Part shown: piece by piece, positions 24,911 to 38,031 of the stretch
Numbering within the stretch: the first letter of the stretch is position 1
How the letters are laid out: each line of letters opens with the position of its first letter
NCBI GenBank assembly: GCA_030490835.1
Contig: CM059973.1
Span: 88,557,641-88,621,640 of the forward strand
Reading direction: 5' to 3'
Source of the DNA: Annona cherimola
Taxonomy: Eukaryota; Streptophyta; Magnoliopsida; Magnoliales; Annonaceae
Length of the DNA stretch: 64,000 bases
Program-made: the position numbers and the translations under genes
Notes under the pieces: generated by a model
Seen by the model: only the letters and a program-made list of their open reading frames with translations
What the model was told of the DNA's origin: nothing
Databases searched by the model: none

Positions 24911-25649
24911 CCTAAGCTGTCTTTTTCTTGCAAGTCGCGCACGAATTGCAAATCTGTTCTTGCACGAATTGGAAACAGCGGCGAAGATAGCTTAAGATAA
25001 ATTTTATTGTTTTCAAAACTCTCAGCTCACATAAGTGCAAGATTGACATAAGCTGTCGAATTTCATCTAATGGCTGAAAACGTCGAGCGTATCAATTCCA
25101 CTCGGGCTCAAGAGTCAAGAGAGCACAAGACCATAAATTTGTTAACACAGTTGTAAAATCTTATAGAAAAATACCAAAGAAAATATTTATTTCACAGACT
25201 CGATACATTATTATCCAGCCAATAACCCAATGCTACGTCTAAAGATCTGAGTGGGTCGAAACAAAATCAAACATATATCATCTATAATTTTCTTTCTTCT
25301 GAGTCGATCCATAGTTTTCTTCAATGTTGTTGTATATCGATAAATGAACTATTGATTCGAGCCTTTATCAAAATTTATAATCTAAGAAAAAATGAAAAAG
25401 GTGCATGGACTAAAAACCTGACCAGTGGTACCCGTGATAAATGCAACATTGAACAAACATGTCCGCATTATTATTTTTAGAAGCTGACTTGTAATAAATA
25501 TTTCAGCTGTCTAGCCTTTTTTAAAAAAAATAAAAATAGAAAAGAAAGTTCCGTCACAGGGTTCACAACACGACCTCAAGGCTCAAGCGTCTAAGCTTGG
25601 ACGTACCAGCTGGCCAAACTCCGAAGGGTCTAAAAGTCACCAATATAAA

Positions 25650-25890
25650 ACATAGTAATAAAAAAAAAAAATTATTCTTCATAGTTGTCTTTTTTAATAA
25701 TTTTTTAATGCAATTATTTTACTTTTCAATCATTTTTTCATAACTATACATATAAATATCTTCTTTATTTTAACCTTATTTTTTACTTTTCATGGTTACC
25801 TTTACCATATTATATCATTTTTCTTTTTTTGAAAAATTTTATACTACAAATTTTGCTATAAAAAATTTTAACAAATGAACGCATATTGGC
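25650..25890. mobile_element. Degenerate MITE of the GGGTGTGTTTGGCA family
   Basis: The interior order (TCATAGTTGTC, CAATCATTTTTTCATAACTA, then CCATATTATATCATTTTTCT and an AAAATTTTATACTACAAATT block) parallels the intronic copy at 3023-3296. The terminal repeats have decayed. Confidence 0.45.
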
Positions 25891-26116
25891 ATGTAAAATC
25901 TATTATAATATTTCCTATTTGATGCGACTTTGGATTTTTATCCGTCCTTAATAGCCATAACGTCGTCATATATTTTTAGATGATTATCTATAATATATTT
26001 TGAAAAGACTAGTGATCTTATCTAGATATGAAGACGCGAATACCCCCATATATCTGCGGGGTCATTATTTTTCATGTCCTTAAATTATAACAATATAGCA
26101 ATTAAATGAACCGCAC

Positions 26117-26205
26117 ATAAGACTAGATCGATAAATAATTAACTCATTAAATAAAGCAATTAATACCTAAGACTAGATCGATAAATAATTAACTCATTCA
26201 CTAAT
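26117..26205. repeat. 50-bp tandem duplication
   Basis: GACTAGATCGATAAATAATT starts at 26121 and again at 26171, a period of 50 bp, almost identical over the shared part. Confidence 0.85.
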
Positions 26206-27729
26206 TTTAAATCATTAAATACTTATTCGATATAAAAATGAAATCTGGTTAACTAAGTTTCTACCACAACGTACACAACGAGTTGACAAACCACATGTTC
26301 AATATCATTTGCATTTTAGATTTTTATATTTTTCTCCGTATTTTAAACAGTCCCTCGAGGCAACGACAGGAATCCCAAGCCACAACTCACAAGCACGGGT
26401 CTGTCTCTTTCTTGGCATGTAAGCAGTTCGTCGACCGAGTACTTCCTCCGCCATCCCATGTGTACTACGAAGGTCGAAGGCCACGCCCAGCCGAAGAATC
26501 TTGGCAGTGGGTGGCGGCGAAGGCAACACGCACTCAGCTTTTTCACCGCATTTGATTCTCCAGCAGCACATCGGAATGTGATTTTCTTAGCATACGTAGG
26601 CTTTGGAGTTTCGCAAAAACATTCACTTTTGAATTGACATACGGTAGCTCTGCAAATTTAATCAGATATTCAATCAATCGAAAATTAATAAATGGGGCAA
26701 AAACGGATTGGATCAATCATAAGTCATAACCCCCTAAAAGCCTAAAACTTGAATGTTTCACTGGTACACGTGATCCAATACGCACATATGAATACATGAG
26801 TTGAATCGATCAAAGATTCAAAGTAATAAATGGTGCAAATAGCCAAATATAGATTGGATCCGATCGCATCCATGGAAGGGACCGCACCGAAGAATTAGGT
26901 GGTGTAGCGGTACCCAATTATGGATGCGCAGGCCCGCTACATGCTGGGGACTCAAATAGAGCGCAAAAATGGGATGATAATGTAATAATGTACATTAAAA
27001 ATAAAAAATGTATTAAAAAATTTAAAACTATTTTAGGAATAGATGTATGCATTTTATTGAAGGATTTCTGGATTTTTTTGAACACTTATAGAAGAGATTG
27101 GATGGAAAAAGATTATTGTATATGGTATAATAGGATACTTTACATAGGATACTTTACGAAAAATGAGAAACATATAATTATTAATTGTTAATGCACTGAG
27201 AAATAAGGTTTCGTTTGGAAACATGAATTTTAGTGGGATTTTAAGATAACACAGGAAATGATAAAGAAAATATTTTAAAAATTGTGTGAATAATATAATA
27301 AAAGTAAATTTAAAATCAATAAAGCATGCAGAAGAAAAAATAATTGAAATACGAAAATATTAGATGATTAAAATGTCAAACCATTTATAACAAAATGTAT
27401 AGAAAAGAAAGAACCACGAGAAACTTTGTCAAACAAACTCGTTCAGGTGAATAAGAAAAGTAATCTCGAAAAATATTTAAAAAATAATAATAAAATCTTA
27501 TCCCACTCCATTCACTGGTATACGTTTTTTCCCTAACGAAACATTGTCAGGTATACCAACAAACATGCCAAACTGGACATAAGACCAAAAGTCTGTAGAT
27601 ATTTTGACAGCGCGTCACGCATTCATTGTCACGTTCAAGATCTTGACAGGACATGCTGGCTTCGTTCATCTGTCGCTTCCCATGTTTTGCCTGCTTTGAT
27701 AAAAGAAAAGTCCAGATTTTATTTCCTTA

Positions 27730-28200
27730 AATTTTAGGAATAATTACTCTTACATCCTGTACAATTGTACATAATTCTTGATATATCCAAAATATTTTAT
27801 AAATTTCTTTTATACCCATAACATTTCACCCTAAATTCCTCTCATACTCTCGCCGTTAAAACCACCATCATTTATCCCATTAAAAAAACAATTTTGTCTA
27901 TTTATATTTTTCTAATTGAAATAATCTAACTTTAACATAACTCAATTGATGATAATAAATCATTAATACAAGATATTAAATAACTTGAAAGTCATATTAA
28001 GATTGATTTATTTTAATTTAAAAAAATTAAAAGGGCAAAATCATCTTCTCAATGAGATAAATAACGGTAATTTTAACGGTGCGAGCATGAGAGAAATTTA
28101 AAATAAAATATAATGGTATAAAAAAAATTTATGAAATATCGTGGATATATTAAGAATTATGTGCAATTATTATAAGTATAAAAGGATTATCCCTAAATTA
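27730..28200. mobile_element. Fold-back element with long inverted arms (family B)
   Basis: The left arm (TTTAGGAATAATTACTCTTA, then GTACATAATTCTTGATATAT) is matched in reverse by the right arm (ATATATTAAGAATTATGTGC, then AAAAGGATTATCCCTAAA). The arms are about 150 bp or more and meet in an AT-rich centre. The internal motif CTCTCATACTCTCGCCGTTA on the left is also mirrored on the right as AACGGTGCGAGCATGAGAG. The long arms suggest a Mutator-type non-autonomous element. Confidence 0.7.
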
Positions 28201-29156
28201 ATGTAATTCAGCCACCAGATTTTTTAAATCGACGTTAGATTTTCTTGAGTATTAAATTAATAAAATAATTTTAATTCAAAATATGCAGGTTATACTCTTA
28301 AATCAAGAGGTAAACAGATTATACTCTTAAATCAAGAGGTAAATAAGCTAGACATAATTCCTTACTAATAAATCAACCCCGTCGATCATCCACCAATTCC
28401 CACGTTCAAAAACCCAATCCATTTATGCGAATTGCGAAGGTCCATGGTTTCCCAGGTCCTCAACCTCAGCAAGGCCCTCACAGGAAGACACATTACCAAC
28501 GGGCCACCGCAGAATATCAAAAATTAGAATCAGTCGCTCCATTTATTAAATGTCATCACTGTATGGATAAATCTCATTATGAAATGACGTATTATGAGAT
28601 AATTCATGGATAGAGCCACAAAGTATAAACCGTAGAAGTTACAAATAACATTGATTAAAGGAAGTGTATATAGATGATGTCAACGTTTAAGAAGTAACCA
28701 TAGAAAAGATGAAAGCCAATATTTATTTATTCATTTCCTTTTAATGACTATTTCTTATTTATTTTCTACAAAATATCAGTACAATTTCTCTTTTTGAGGT
28801 AAAATAAACACCCATAAGAAATAAAAAATCATGGTTGAGAAGGTCATAGTAGCGAAAGCCATTGAAACTTTTATTTTATGCATACGAAGAATCCGTTTTG
28901 TTTTTAGTTAAGCGGCTCAGGACTCATTGAAGACCTACGGACAGCAGTGCTTTTTCAACCAAGGCATAGGATAGTCACACAAAACAATTCACATAACGGC
29001 ATGCTTCTATCAATCGATAACAGGTCCCTATCTTGATGAAAGATGTAAAAGTTGGATCTTCATTATTCACATGTATATTGGGTCAGATAGAACAATCAAA
29101 CCAACCTAAAGATAGCCTTCATAGGCACCCAAAATCTTGCTATGAGAACCTCCATT
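28201..29156. other. Intergenic region, 3' side of RPB10
   Basis: No gene is recognised. A small tandem duplication (TATACTCTTAAATCAAGAGG at 28291 and 28320, period 29) is present. The part nearest 29157 is expected to be the RPB10 3' UTR. Confidence 0.4.
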
Positions 29157-32017
29157 TTAGTTCGTCTCACTTTTCTCCAGCGCTGCAACCGCAAAATCAT
29201 AAATTAGGATAGAAATCAACTGCGGCAGAAAGTAAAAAAAGGACAATGAACTTGTGTATTGAGTCTTGACGGCAGTGAGCACTTTAGTGGGAGATAAGGG
29301 GGGAGCGATTACTTACTGTTGTAATTAAGGAGCTTCTCTATGAGGTCAACATGAGTCATGAGCATACGCCTGCAGCAATAGCGGACCAATCCCAAGGCAT
29401 CAAGAGCATCCCTGGCAAAATCACCAAGAATTTGCTTGTAACTTGATTCTTTGAAATAAATACAATTCAAGGATGTCTTTAGTTGGCACGGGGTTCATTG
29501 AACCAAAGATGCCTACTTATGCAGGGAGCACGTTGAAAAGAAGCCCACCGAGCAGAAGTTGAAGGAAATCTCATGAGGAAATAATTTAATCAAACTCTCA
29601 TTTTCTATCATTATAGAACTCCCCCCAATAGGAAAAAGAAGCAAAAAGATAGATTATAAAATAATTTTTTTAAAAAGAAAAGAAAAGAAAAGAAAAGAAA
29701 AGCCTCCTGGGCTGTCATAAGATATTTGAAAGAAAGACAGAACCCAAGGTCAGCTGAGAAGAGAAAACAAGAAAGAAAAGAGCCCAGTGCACAGCTCCAT
29801 CTGTAGGTGATTCACGACAACAATTCATAGCCCTGGCTTCAACCACCAACAGCCAGAAAGCCATTTTTAAATGGAATTTCTGTGGATTTTAACACTTGTT
29901 TAGTGCAAGAAAAAGGTATAAATGTAAAAATCAGTGTCAAGTGGTCTGCCCACCCTCATATCCATGTTATCATCTTGTCACTTACTAGAAATCCAAAGAA
30001 ATAATAAAGATGCAAGAATTAGGGGTATTTTGATCATTCCCTTTGCAGGATATACACTCTTCCTTCTAAAACATGCAATTACCAATTCATTTTAGAAGCC
30101 ATACGGGTTTTACCTGGGTGGTACTGCCGGTGGATATCATACCACTGACCAGCATGCGAATCACACCTCATGTGTGGGTAAATTTATAATTTCCCCTTAA
30201 TGTGGGGGTAGTTTACAGATTCTCCCCTGTGTGGGGGTGTTTAACTGTTTACAGAAAAATTTCCCCCACAGTGTGAAGGTTGTGAATGTGCATTATTGTA
30301 ATATAAGTTATCATGATATATAAAATCCCAATAAAAAATTCATTTCAGACCAAATGAATGTGAGAAAACACCACTAAAAATTCTAAAATTCTTTCAAGCC
30401 AAATAGCCCATAAGGCTGCAGTTAGCACCAGCAAGCACAACCCAAAATCCGATTTGCGACCTTCACTGGCAAGGTCGACTTCAGTAATGGCTCTCCAACC
30501 AATACATTCAAGATTAAGAACTGTAAACCACATCATGTATGCAAGTAATAAAAAACAAGATAAATTGCTGATTCAACATTCTTCAAACATTAACAAGTAG
30601 CATTCCTTATTCATAAAGTTTTGTCAGTCATGGACAACTGGCACATCTAGAAATGACTGCAATAAGCATTGATCCTTCAGAAACAATTTTTTTGAACCTT
30701 TTTTCTCATAAAGTCTGAGGATCAAAAATGGGAGGAATCACCCCCTCTAACTGATTTTACATTTTCCTAGAACTAAAAGATTTGACATCCCACTTTTCAG
30801 CTCGACCACCCAATACTTTTTTTTTTTTTTTTGGAGACAACAACCACCCAATACTTGAGCATCTCTAAAATGGGAATTTTTTGTTTTTCTCCATCTCCAC
30901 CTTACAATTGCAGACGAAGGGAAATTAAACAACAAATAATCCTTAACTCCAAATCATGGGAGTTAAAAGCCATAAATTACTTTAAAGTTGGTATTTGAAT
31001 CCAAAAGAGTTACACAAAGGAACATCAATGTACCCTTAGCTTCCCCAAGATTTCCATTGAAAATTGATTTGTAAGCGTACATGCTATTCCAAACCATCAA
31101 GACAAACTAACCACGAGATGGAAGGACTCATGAACTGCCGATTATAAGCCAACCATGTCTGCTCTTAAGGCAACCAACATTACTGCAAATCAACTCAAGC
31201 AACATTGGCCGTCATCTTTACTCCGGATCAATTTTGAACCTTGCATGACAAGCCTCCCTTGCCATTAAAAATTTCCATTATTGGCCATTGCTGGGAAAGC
31301 TGCCCTCCCAAACCTCATCGATCACCCCAACAATGATAAATTCATTGCCCAGGCACTTACCTGTGAGCAAGCCTGTAGCAATTGAGCGTTTTGCCAGAAC
31401 TTCATTGCTTGGTTATCAGGATGTAAGAGATATAGGAGAACAATAAAATACTTCAGCCACCCAAGCTCCCAACTTTCTAAGGTATCCAGCCCTTAGAAAC
31501 CTTCTATCCAACATCTCTAGACAGCTAATAGCGTGCAGCATGGGAATCATCTGATGGCCATAAACACCGGAGAACCATCTGTCGAAACATTCAAGGCATC
31601 TCAGCGACACCAAACTCAAACCAACTTAAACACTGTCTATGCACTGTTCAGTAATCTCGAACACAGAGACAAGGATTCTGCCAGATCCCTATTCCATCTT
31701 CCCACGTCTCATAGGACCAATGCTAAGATTTTCTAATATCGAAGCAATTAGAAGTACAAAAGAAAAATAAAAAGCGTTGATTTTCACTAACCCTTCAGTG
31801 TAATCCGCCTGGAGAAGGTCGAGATACGTATCCCACTTGTTACCTATCACCTGCATGAAAAGAAATCTGGATTCACAGCCGAAGCCCCACAAACAAAAGA
31901 CAAAAGCATCGAAACAGCGCAAAATATACAAAAAAAAAAGAAGTAGAAAATTAAAAAATAGAAACCCTGGACATATATTACCTTGCCGCAGGTGAAGCAA
32001 CGAACTGGGATTATCAT
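29157..32017 (-). CDS. NRPB10: DNA-directed RNA polymerases I, II and III subunit RPB10
   Basis: Four small exons (31982-32017, 31792-31850, 29317-29411 and 29157-29182) join in phase to exactly 71 residues, the usual RPB10 length. The protein is a small zinc-binding core subunit shared by nuclear RNA polymerases. The zinc ligands are visible as C7 and C10 in [12 protein letters not shown] and the paired C44-C45 in [15 protein letters not shown]. The core blocks [20 protein letters not shown] and [17 protein letters not shown] are near-invariant in eukaryotes. The protein ends in LLNYNTLEKSETN. The second intron is long (about 2.4 kb). Splice sites are GT-AG, including GTAAGT after LLNYN. No coding part is missing. 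The identification is essentially certain. Confidence 0.96.
29672..29702. repeat. (AAAAG)n short tandem repeat
   Basis: About six AAAAG units lie in the long RPB10 intron. Confidence 0.85.
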
Positions 32018-33882
32018 CTTCTCAACTGGTTTTTGTTTCTCCTCTGCGATTCTCCGTCAGCGAGCGGAAAGGTTTCCGCAAGTAAATAGCAAGTCGGTTC
32101 CAAGATCAGCGGAAATTACCAAAATAACCTTATTCTTACTGAAATTTTCGCATTTCGCGGCCTCTCGCTCCTGCGTCAAGTGCGATGCTAATCGGACTTT
32201 TCATCCGTGCCCATAGCTGCAGTTTCGAGATTGGATGAGATGATTACCGACGATGGGTAAAGATGTATTTAGATTATTAGAATGAGTAAAAATGCATTAA
32301 TTGAACTTATATCTCATCTCATCTTTAAACTAACTTCATAGTTTGGACAAAATTACGGAGTCCAGAGACGTCACTACCTTTGTAAAATTTGCATCCGTGT
32401 TATTGAAATTGGTGGGGCATGTCATTTAACATGATGAAAATATCTTTATAAACAAATAAAATTTAAACTGCAAAAGAAACCTTTAAAATATAGAAATTTT
32501 ATTTTTTCTTAAAATCGCAAACAAAGTAGTACTTTGCAACTGCTACTTTTTTGCGCTACCAAATATAGCGGAATTTAAGTAGGGCAGATGCCATGTGACT
32601 AGTCTGCACTTTTTGCACAAATGCTGACCTAAATACAATTATACAGTTAATACTTTATCGTCTGCCAAATAATTAATCTGGATGTTTAACTAGACATATA
32701 AAAATTGGGTAATATGACATGTCATGTTCATGCTAAGGGCACCTTTGTTAATCTGTGCGGTAACGTGAGATAGGAATTCACGTAATTATGAATTTTCAAG
32801 CTCAATTAATAAATATATTTTTATCCTTTTACCTTTACATTTTAATGATTTCCAATCATTTTCTTTCCTATTACACTCTAATTGCCCTACTTACTCCATT
32901 TTTAACCCTATAATTTTATATCAATCACACGATTCCTTAAATATTTCATTTCCTACTTCCCACTGCATCCCACAATACCCACAACTTTCAAATTACCAAA
33001 GAAATTTCTTTCAAGTATGTTTAAAAATTAATCAAGCACATTTTTCATGAGATAATCAAGCACAATTTAAAGCATAATTTACTTGATTAATTGATTTCTG
33101 ATTAGCTTATTTAAGCATTATAATTAATATCTTTTCTCAAGTTTCAATCAATTAAAATATTGGTTTTTAGAAAAGGCCCGTCCAATATTGATATTCCACA
33201 CCATGGTTAAATGAGAAGCGCTTCTAAGTTCGTGAAAACAAAAGAGAGACTGAAGAAGAAATAACCAGATGTGCTGCCTCATTGGAAGATTCGAAACATA
33301 ACATCCCAAAAAGCTTCCTACAAGAGTGTAGGAGCAGTAGTAAAAGAATATCGGATGCAAAACAAAAAGGATAAGAAAACTTAATCCCTCTGCAGAAGAA
33401 GCCTCTGAACATGAACATCTATCAACAGCATGATCCCATGCCACCAAAAGAATTCAAATAATGAATTCATTTGAAGTAGATTAAACAGTATGAATTCTAC
33501 CAACAAAAAAACGAGTGGAATTCGTTACACAGGCTATGTACATGTATGTCTGCTATTGCTATACGACCTCCCCAGTCCCCAACCACGAACTCATGGCTTC
33601 TATGCAAAACAACCATGAGGCTTCATAGCTTTTTCTACCAACAAAATACCCATCATTGAGCAAATGTCGATCTGGGTAAGAGGGCCTCTCTTCACTGCAC
33701 ATGCAAAACAAGAAATCAGCAGAAGCTTTTCACGCAGGCTTCTCCAGGGCAAATGCTGCTGCAGTGCTTACTTTTATAAGCCACTAACCCAGCTTAGTAA
33801 GAAGCGATGTGAATGATTGAGAGTTATAAAACCTCCAGAAAGCAAATGGATTCTCTATTTCCCTGGCATGATGGATAACCAT
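32018..33882. other. Intergenic region between RPB10 and RBM48
   Basis: The first 200 bp hold the likely promoter and 5' UTR of RPB10 and are GC-richer. The segment at about 32740-33010 resembles one at 60590-60800 (shared motifs ATCAATCACAC, AAATATTTCATTTCCTACTT, CCCACAATACCCAC) and is probably a dispersed repeat. The part nearest 33883 is the expected RBM48 3' UTR. No gene is recognised. Confidence 0.45.
32740..33010. repeat. Dispersed AT-rich repeat, related copy at 60590-60800
   Basis: The block TATCAATCACACGATTCCTT with AAATATTTCATTTCCTACTT and CATCCCACAATACCCAC is echoed, with substitutions and in the same order, at about 60735-60800. Ends and class are unclear. Confidence 0.5.
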
Positions 33883-36800
33883 TCAAATTCTTCTCCGGTT
33901 GTCAACTCGTGCTTTCTTGAGTGTTGGCCCACCATCCACGTGCTCACTATTTGATTGTATCTGCATAATGTAAGTTTTCAAAACAGCTGACACGTGAGCT
34001 TCTAAAATAAATGTATCGCAGGTGAAATCAAACACTACTTCCCACCTTATCCAGCTTCTCCCTAACCAATCGAACTGTATCATTCATGGACGATGATGAA
34101 AAATATTCCTGCAAAACAAACAGTTCAAAGCACACATACTAAGAAGAAGCAGTATATCCTCAGCAACACAGATGGAGATCATTTCACACAGTGAATAATG
34201 CTCCAACTGAACATAATACACTGTACCTAACTATCGATAACAAGCTGATGTACAAACCTTGTTGGAGCTCACCCTGCCAAATGCAGGATCTTCCCTTTGA
34301 CCAGCTTTCCCTGATTCCTCGTATTCTCTGAAAAGAAAAGGAACTAGAAATTTTGTCATAAAAAATTATAACTGCACTGAGGGTGTTTCACAATGCTTGT
34401 TTTGAGGAAGCTTTTCATATTTCATGGAACCAGTGAAGGTACACATCCCACCATCAGTAGTCTAGGCCGTTGATTAGTAGATCAAACTGATCACAGATGC
34501 AACTGCTTCTTTCTTATCAGGCAGTTTTTGCATCTAACTGGTAGCTTGACATGAGGTAAGCAAACATGTCCCATCTTTAAGTTGGACAATTTGATGGATC
34601 ATCTGTCACAGCCATTATGATTCTCAAAAGATCGGCCGCCATGTAAACAGTTTGCTGGTTCAAGTGAATTACTCCACTGAACATTGTTCAGCAACCAAAA
34701 TCACTTCTACGAGGGAATTGTAATCAAACAAATGAAGAGGTAACAGTTGTCTTACTCATGCTTGAAGCAATGTACTGAATGAGGCAGGAATGCTTTTTGT
34801 GATGAAACCACTGAAGGCTCACGAAGGGCATCTTTGCTTTCTGAATTTGAGATTTGAGGCCTTGGTCCTCTGAACTTTCCAACTGCAATTAGTAAATTAA
34901 ATAACACAAAACACTTTAGGATCTCTGTTTCGAGCAAATAGAATGTAAATGCAAAGGAATGCACATATTCATAGAAGGAACTCACAATTCAAACGGCCCA
35001 GAATTTCTTTTCTCCTGCCTTCTAACTTTTCCTTTGTATCAGAAGGAGACTCAAAATGAGGAGCATACGTGACCTGCAGAGGATTCCCAAAAAAGACAAA
35101 TTCATCTAGTTTCCTCTTTGCAAACCTGCACCAATCACATCATGAATTAGGAACACTAGAATCTAATCATCCATTAAAAGTTCAGTTCAGAATTGTGAAT
35201 TACAAAAGAACTGAGATGTTATATAAACCTTACACTCTTTTTGCATCACAACCCAACTTCAAGGAAGGCAGAACAGAGAGTGCAATTGTCACCAAATTCC
35301 AGGATGCAAGATTAAAAATTCCATACAAATGCATGATCATATAAAAACTGCCATCTTAAATTTCAATCACCTGGCATTGCCGACGTGAAAATATTTGATC
35401 CAGTAGACATCAGTATAAGGCTCACAGTCTTCTGAATCCATAGGTTTACACCTGATGGAGCAAAATTTTAAAAAAACAAGGAAAACAAGGAAAACAAAAG
35501 CATCAAGAAGTCACTTCTTTAATAATTGAAAAATATGAAATCATTTCTTTCTAAGCACCTAACGATTTAAAATGTATGGAACTATGAAAATGGGACTACT
35601 TGCCCACTAGACAAACCAACAGAGATGGCAATGGTTTGGCTGTCAGCATTACTCACAACCTTGCAAATCTCAGAAGCTAAAGCCCAATATCCTTCTCCAG
35701 CTGAGAGTTGAAGGCCATATGACCATAGTGGAATGTGCCAAAGTATTTTTATTCTTAATCATAAATAGCCACGAGTGATCAAAATCGCTAGAACAATTAA
35801 GTTTCCGGTGAATGTTACTCAGAGCCTCAAAACCCACATCAATGTTGCCAAACATATCAATAAATATCCTATATTTCATGGAATGATGAACTTACTCTTC
35901 CAAATCTCCATACGACCCAAACAATTTCAATAGCTCATCTCCGCACCCTAATGCCGGTACATTCCTAACAATCAGATATCTGAGTGTCCAATGAAACAAA
36001 TTAGATAATGGTAAAATATATATCATTCTATAACAGTTCCAATAGTTCCACTTTTTTTAATTGCCATTTGAAATTGAAATACAAAAAAGAAAACAATCAA
36101 ATAATGGTAAAAAATATAACATTCCTTTAGCGATTCCAACTGCCCCACTAATTAGCAAACCAAACTGCACATTCCATGCGCTCTAAAGTTCTTGCATATT
36201 ATTTTGACCTCTTCAGTCCTAGTGTGGATTCCCATACCAACAACATAATAGAGAGTGCAACCAAAGCAAGATGAAAGCCACCACATGTTAAAGGTTGAAA
36301 GAACCACAAAGACAGGTGCATGCATTATGTTTCCAATTGAAACAGTGGTCTAATAGCGCATGGGTCACCATGAAACCCCACTTGCTTTATGACATGCAAA
36401 GGGCAACCTGCCTGCTGCATTACATAATTACAAGGACAGACATCATGAACACAAGAGTCGGCTAAATGTGAGAGGTGTACACACTGCCATTGACAAAGAA
36501 TACAAGTCCTCATGTTATTGGTTGCAATTATTGAGTAATTAAACTTGAAAAGCTTAACTATAAACTGTTCATTGTTCATTCCAACTTCAAGGTTGAGACC
36601 ATGAACCGAACCGAACCATTGATTTGACGGGCTCCAAGAAAGACATGCTCAGTTGATCAAAATAATAATAACAATAAGCAAGACATACTCAGAGTCAAAC
36701 CAGTTGGTCTATGACTCCAAGACTCACGGCCTCGTTCCACTCAAAAATAAGAAAACCGGTTTGGTTTCGAGTCCAAATGGTTGAAAGACAAATATGCAAT

Positions 36801-37208
36801 CCAACCAATCCAAGTTCCAATAGGATGGCTCCGCCACAATAACAACTAATACCCAAAATTTAATCAGTCGATTGGAATTGCCTGTGACCAATAGAACCTA
36901 CATTTGTTAGTGGATGGGTGCAACATTTTATTTATGGATTTATTTATTTTCGTTTTTCTTTTGAATTAACCTTCAATGCAAGGTCAACAGCCCCACAGGC
37001 AAATAATTGTCTAATTCTTCTATATTTTTTCTTCCCTACTTGTTTTTTTTTTTTTTTTTTGGGAGGCCTTGTTTAATAGTTCTGAACAAAAATAGAAAAT
37101 TGAGAAGGGAATTTGCGGATGGGGACAAGAGTGAGATGAGCAAAACCTTGATTCGTCACAGACAGTATAGACGCGGATGGCAGGAGGTTCGTCTCTGCTT
37201 CGCGGCAT
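33883..37208 (-). CDS. RBM48: RNA-binding protein 48 homologue (RRM, minor-spliceosome factor)
   Basis: Eight exons join in phase to 234 residues: 37147-37208, 35896-35979, 35371-35451, 34986-35125, 34756-34882, 34258-34327, 34046-34108 and 33883-33960. The protein opens with MPRSRDEPPAIRVYTVCDES, typical of plant RBM48. An RRM follows at about residues 21-100: RYLIVRNVPALGCGDELLKL is the RNP2 side, YTDVYWIKYFHVGNARFAKR the RNP1 side, and FFGNPLQVTYAPHFES the last strand. The C-terminal part is polar and ends in KKARVDNRRRI. In maize and humans RBM48 acts with ARMC7 in splicing of U12-type introns; a nuclear role here follows from that homology. The first intron is the longest (about 1.17 kb). 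A fold-back MITE begins about 180 bp upstream of the start codon. Confidence 0.93.
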
Positions 37209-37390
37209 GGTTTTTTTGTTTCGCCTCTCTGCTACGTATCTGCCTGGATCCGAAGAGGAAGACGAACCTATTTGATACTCCGCGTGCGAACTTTATGAGC
37301 TGGATGTTTTCCACTGGTGCACCGAGCAGGCAAGGCATATAAAAGGGGATTCTGATTCTATGCTCCCATAAGCATGCAGTGTTGTATGTT
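37209..37390. promoter_or_regulatory. Short 5' flank of RBM48
   Basis: Only about 180 bp separate the RBM48 start codon from the MITE at 37391. This stretch should hold the 5' UTR and core promoter. A TATA-like ATATAAAAG (plus strand, TATAAAAGG at 37339-37347) reads in the wrong direction for this gene, so no TATA box is assigned. Confidence 0.3.
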
Positions 37391-37718
37391 CCTGGGTGCA
37401 TACATCTTTTTTTTTTTTTGAAATTTTTTTCATAAACTTGTTAACCCAAGTGTATTTAACGTATGTATCAATTTTTACCATTTTTGGAGATTTTTAAATA
37501 TTTATTTCGAGTTTTTAAAAATCAGTGACATTTTAATAATTTAAAATTACCTAAAATGCCACTTATTTTCAAAAATAAAAAATAAATATCTAAAATACTC
37601 CAAAAATGGTAACAATTGATACACATTATAAATACACTTAGATTAACACTTTTATAAACAAAATTTAAAAAAATAGAAAAAAGGGGTTAATGCACCTGGG
37701 TGCACCCGGGTGCATAGG
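37391..37718. mobile_element. Fold-back MITE (family A) next to RBM48
   Basis: A near-palindrome with arms containing CAAGTGTATTTAACGTATGT and TATCAATTTTTACCATTTTT on the left, mirrored on the right by AAAAATGGTAACAATTGATA and ATAAATACACTTAGATTAAC. The outer ends carry CCTGGGTGCAT and TGCACCTGGGTGCACCCGGG. It shares these blocks with 54757-55106. There is no coding capacity. Confidence 0.8.
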
Positions 37719-37904
37719 ATCACAATCCCTAAACCACATAATAATTGAATGTTAACGCTTAACTTTTGAATTCTCCCCGTAAATGGTAGTATCTTTATGA
37801 ATTGTACTTCTCTAAACATATTTAACACAATAAAAAAATGAAATAAATCAATAATTGTAATTTATATGTAATTTTACGCAATAATCCAACAACATAAATT
37901 GGCA

Positions 37905-38031
37905 TTTTTTTTTTGAGTAGCCAGACCCAGCGCTTGATGGCAAGTGGAGTCGATAGGATCCGATCCCGAATCATGGGCAATTGTGCTCGGATGAGCTATC
38001 AACTGTCCTAAGGCAGGTGCTCTGTAAATTG
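37905..38031 (-). mobile_element. SINE-like element, antisense
   Basis: Read on the minus strand, an A-box-like GATAGCTCATCCGAGCAC is followed by a B-box-like GGGATCGGATCC and, about 45 bp later, an A-tail. Flanks TAAATTGG on the left and TAAATTGAC on the right may be a target-site duplication. It is too short and degenerate to be a tRNA gene. Confidence 0.5.

Larger units (their letters stand above)
22964..27729. other. Gene-free AT-rich region
   Basis: I find no gene in this stretch. The first 200 bp, next to the UVR-ApaG start codon, should hold that gene's promoter and 5' UTR. The rest is AT-rich, with the low-complexity TTTA/TTAA tract at 24570-24910, a degenerate MITE near 25650-25890, a 50-bp tandem duplication at 26117-26205 and a possible decayed inverted-repeat element at about 27207-27450 (ends GTTTCGTTTGG and CAAACAAACTCG). 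A GC-richer island at 26340-26575 contains short open frames on both strands that match nothing I know. Confidence 0.5.

Noticed and set aside
26283..26571. Small genes in the 26.3-26.6 kb island
   Set aside because: Short frames on both strands with no shared motif; a chance effect of slightly raised GC.
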